Assembly: GCF_902170785.1 (NCBI RefSeq)
Contig: NZ_CABHYG010000011.1
Coordinates: forward strand, 248,001 to 312,000
Direction: 5' to 3'
DNA from: Yersinia proxima
GTDB taxonomy: Bacteria > Pseudomonadota > Gammaproteobacteria > Enterobacterales > Enterobacteriaceae
Length of the DNA stretch: 64,000 nt
The stretch's first letter is position 1, and every line of letters starts with the position of its first letter. Shown in pieces: positions 62,460-64,000 of this stretch. The translations under genes and the position numbers were made by a program. The notes below the pieces were generated by a model. The model had not been told where the DNA came from and did not search any database. It saw nothing but the letters and a program-made list of their open reading frames with translations.

Positions 62460-62903
62460 CTATTCTCTAAAGCGGCAGAGCGCGATTTCGGTGGGTGGCC
62501 CGACAATGGGCGGCATATGCCAGTCGAGGCGGTGAATGCGTGGGGCTTGCTGTACATCCGCTAACACTAATTCAGTGTGGGTCGGCAAAGCTGCCAGTAC
62601 CAGCATCCCGCTGTCAGATTGAACTGAGTCAGGAATACAATGCTTTTCACACAGGGAGTTTTGCGCCTGACCATGAGACATTTCCATCGCCGACAACATG
62701 TGTTGCATCGGGTCTGATTGTAAATGCCCTTGATGCTGGCTAAAGACCGGCGAGTCGGCAGGGGCAATATCACACTGATGTCCGGCTATTGCCAGTTGGG
62801 TATTTAGGAAAAACCAGCAGGTAATCAGCAGTATACCGCACAAGCGCTTTTTACAGGCGCGTGTTCGGTGCATAAGCTGTGATATTCCTTTAAATGCTGG
62901 CAT
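62460..62903 (-). CDS. Small exported Cys/His/Met-bearing protein at the head of the cus cluster
   Basis: Not assigned to a family with confidence. 147 residues, or 137 from the in-frame ATG at 62873. The N-terminus has basic residues, then a hydrophobic segment (GILLITCWFFLNTQLAIAG), a likely signal peptide. The mature part has His/Met-bearing GHLQSDPMQHMLSAMEMSHG, four cysteines or more, and the C-terminus MPPIVGPPTEIALCRFRE seen in small proteins of metal-resistance clusters. A metal-sensing or metal-binding periplasmic role is inferred. First gene of the operon; its start is 73 bp before cusF. Confidence 0.7.
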   Translation of the reverse strand: MPAFKGISQLMHRTRACKKRLCGILLITCWFFLNTQLAIAGHQCDIAPADSPVFSQHQGHLQSDPMQHMLSAMEMSHGQAQNSLCEKHCIPDSVQSDSGMLVLAALPTHTELVLADVQQAPRIHRLDWHMPPIVGPPTEIALCRFRE

Positions 62904-63003
62904 GTTTACCCTGAATATATGGCGCGATTAAATAATGCTGTTAGCGAGTATAGGATTATCCCACTGTTTTTAGAATGGTTTTGTCCGGTTACGCTAAATA
63001 GAA

Positions 63004-63024
63004 TGAAAGGTTACTGAAAGGTTA
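63004..63024 (-). promoter_or_regulatory. Tandem TGAAAGGTTA repeats upstream of the cus operon
   Basis: TGAAAGGTTA occurs at 63004-63013 and again at 63015-63024, i.e. at an 11-bp period (TAACCTTTCA twice when read on the minus strand). OmpR/PhoB-family response regulators bind such tandem half-sites. The site is about 100 bp in front of the first gene of the cus operon, so control by a CusR-like regulator (not in the window) is plausible. A possible minus-strand -10 (TATACT) lies at about 62948. Confidence 0.55.
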
Positions 63025-63139
63025 TTAGGCTGAATTTATTAGATTTATTTTTAATATGACCGCCAAAATGGCATTAGTTAGAGCAAATATTTACTTTTCT
63101 TTAAGCAATTCTTATTCGTTAGGATAAAAACGCATTAGG

Positions 63140-63173
63140 ATAAAAACCGCACCAGCATATATAACCGGCGCGG
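63140..63173 (-). terminator. Terminator of the TonB-dependent receptor gene
   Basis: On the minus strand CCGCGCCGG-(9-base loop)-CTGGTGCGG pairs over nine positions with two G-U pairs, followed by TTTTTATCC. It lies 15 bp after the receptor stop. Just beyond, TTAGGATAAAAAC is repeated twice in tandem. Confidence 0.75.
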
Positions 63174-63187
63174 CTGAAAGTGAAAAT

Positions 63188-64000
63188 TTACCAGGAATAA
63201 CTGACGGTTGCGGTTGCAACACGGCCGCTGCCATAGAAACAGGCCGCCATTTGTGCGCAACTGGCTACATATTCTTTGTTAAAGACGTTATTAACGTTGA
63301 CCTGCAAACTGGTGCCTTTCATGGATGGTAAAACTTGCCCCAGTTCATAACGCATCATCCAGTCATATAACGTAACCGCTGGGACTTTAAAGCTGTTTTT
63401 CGCATCACCCCAGCTGGTGCCGATGTAGCGCACGCCAACGCCGGTGGATAATCCATCTACTACACCCTTATCAAAGCTGTACATACCCCACAGTGAGGCG
63501 GAATGGCTAGGTGTGCGAGCGGGCATTTTGCCTAATTCAGCGGCGGTCTTGGTTTCACGTACTTTCCCTTTGGTGTAGGTATAGGCGGCAATAAGGTTGA
63601 TATTATCGTTAATCTCACTGTTTAACTGAGTTTCGATCCCCTGAGACTGAACTTCGCCAATTGGTACGTTATAGGCCAGAGCCTGATCGTATTGGCTAAT
63701 ATTTTTCTGACGTAAATCATACAGTGCGGTGGTCAGTAAAGTGCTGCTGCCCGGCGGCTGGTATTTAACGCCGAGTTCGACCTGACGTGCCGTGACCGGG
63801 TCTAATGCACCGGTGCCAGGTGCACCTTTGGCGGTACTTGGCTCAAATGAAGTGCTGTAGCTAACATAGGGTGAGATACCAGAATCAAAGGCATACAACA
63901 CACCGCCACGGCCGGTAAATGCATGATCGTCTTGTTGATCTTGAGTGACGGTTTTACGGTTCATGGTTTTTAACTGTGACCAGTCATAGCGCCCGGACAA
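63188..64000 (-). CDS. TonB-dependent siderophore receptor, C-terminal part (runs off right edge)
   Basis: 270 residues of a 22-strand outer-membrane barrel, lacking the plug domain, which must lie outside the window. The end shows the FhuA/FoxA/FcuA-type hydroxamate-receptor pattern: VNVNNVFNKEYVASC, then CFYGSGRVATATVSYSW ending in the aromatic residue required for barrel assembly. YVSYSTSFEPSTAKGAPGTG and VELGVKYQPPGS are typical mid-barrel segments. The ligand cannot be told; ferrioxamine or ferrichrome type is the nearest impression. It lies downstream of nothing in this window and is transcribed toward the cus operon. Confidence 0.9.
   Translation of the reverse strand: MSGRYDWSQLKTMNRKTVTQDQQDDHAFTGRGGVLYAFDSGISPYVSYSTSFEPSTAKGAPGTGALDPVTARQVELGVKYQPPGSSTLLTTALYDLRQKNISQYDQALAYNVPIGEVQSQGIETQLNSEINDNINLIAAYTYTKGKVRETKTAAELGKMPARTPSHSASLWGMYSFDKGVVDGLSTGVGVRYIGTSWGDAKNSFKVPAVTLYDWMMRYELGQVLPSMKGTSLQVNVNNVFNKEYVASCAQMAACFYGSGRVATATVSYSW

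Noticed and set aside
63118-63147. Tandem TTAGGATAAAAAC as an operator
   Set aside because: It lies at the 3' side of the receptor gene, in the T tract of its terminator when read on the minus strand, so a regulatory role is unlikely.

Overview
The window reads as part of a Yersinia chromosome (Gammaproteobacteria, Enterobacterales). Most genes give proteins very close in sequence and length to E. coli counterparts, in the order expected for the rpsU-dnaG / tsaD / cca / glnE / ribB / tolC / parE / parC region. The spacers are studded with 127-bp ERIC-type palindromes and with a second palindromic repeat resembling YPAL, a combination typical of Yersinia. No rRNA, tRNA, CRISPR array, complete insertion sequence or prophage was seen. 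Species level cannot be settled from the sequence alone.

Layout. 1-14610: information and envelope housekeeping: dnaG (cut by the left edge), rpsU, tsaD, plsY, folB, uppP, cca, ygiM, ygiF, glnE, hldE, a yjeH-type transporter and ubiK. 14700-18804: an FMN riboswitch controlling ribB, then ygiD and the ygiC-ygiB pair. 19052-31279: tolC divergent from a nudF-yqiB-cpdA-yqiA-parE-lysR gene row, then ygiN, mdaB, parC and plsC. 31291-41602: ftsP, a small secreted protein, ygiQ, the aldehyde-detoxifying yqhD-dkgA pair with its regulator yqhC, yghB and metC. 42084-43523: exbB-exbD behind a Fur-box-like site.

43560-54783 is an obviously AT-rich block on the minus strand: a 13-gene Flp/Tad (tight adherence) pilus cluster in the order flp, tadV, rcpC, rcpA, a small Cys-rich gene in the rcpB position, tadZ, tadA, tadB, tadC, tadD, tadE, tadF, tadG, preceded by a ToxR/CadC-like membrane-anchored regulator. 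Most genes overlap by a few bases, so it should be one transcription unit. A strong hairpin after flp may set the pilin-to-machinery ratio. Composition and position between core genes (exbD and alkB) suggest horizontal acquisition.

55290-64000: alkB, then a minus-strand copper/silver export cluster (a Cys/His/Met-bearing small exported protein, cusF, a CusC-type outer-membrane channel, a CusB with a fused CusF domain, cusA), with a direct-repeat operator-like site in front. The window ends inside a TonB-dependent siderophore receptor gene.

The most unusual points are in the Tad block (odd prepilin cleavage spacing in Flp, Cys-rich protein replacing RcpB, membrane-bound regulator, post-flp hairpin), the doubled CusF domain with its putative response-regulator site, and the repeats: an ERIC with a structured insert of about 70 bp, two internally deleted ERICs, and an ERIC supplying the 3' end of a lysR gene.
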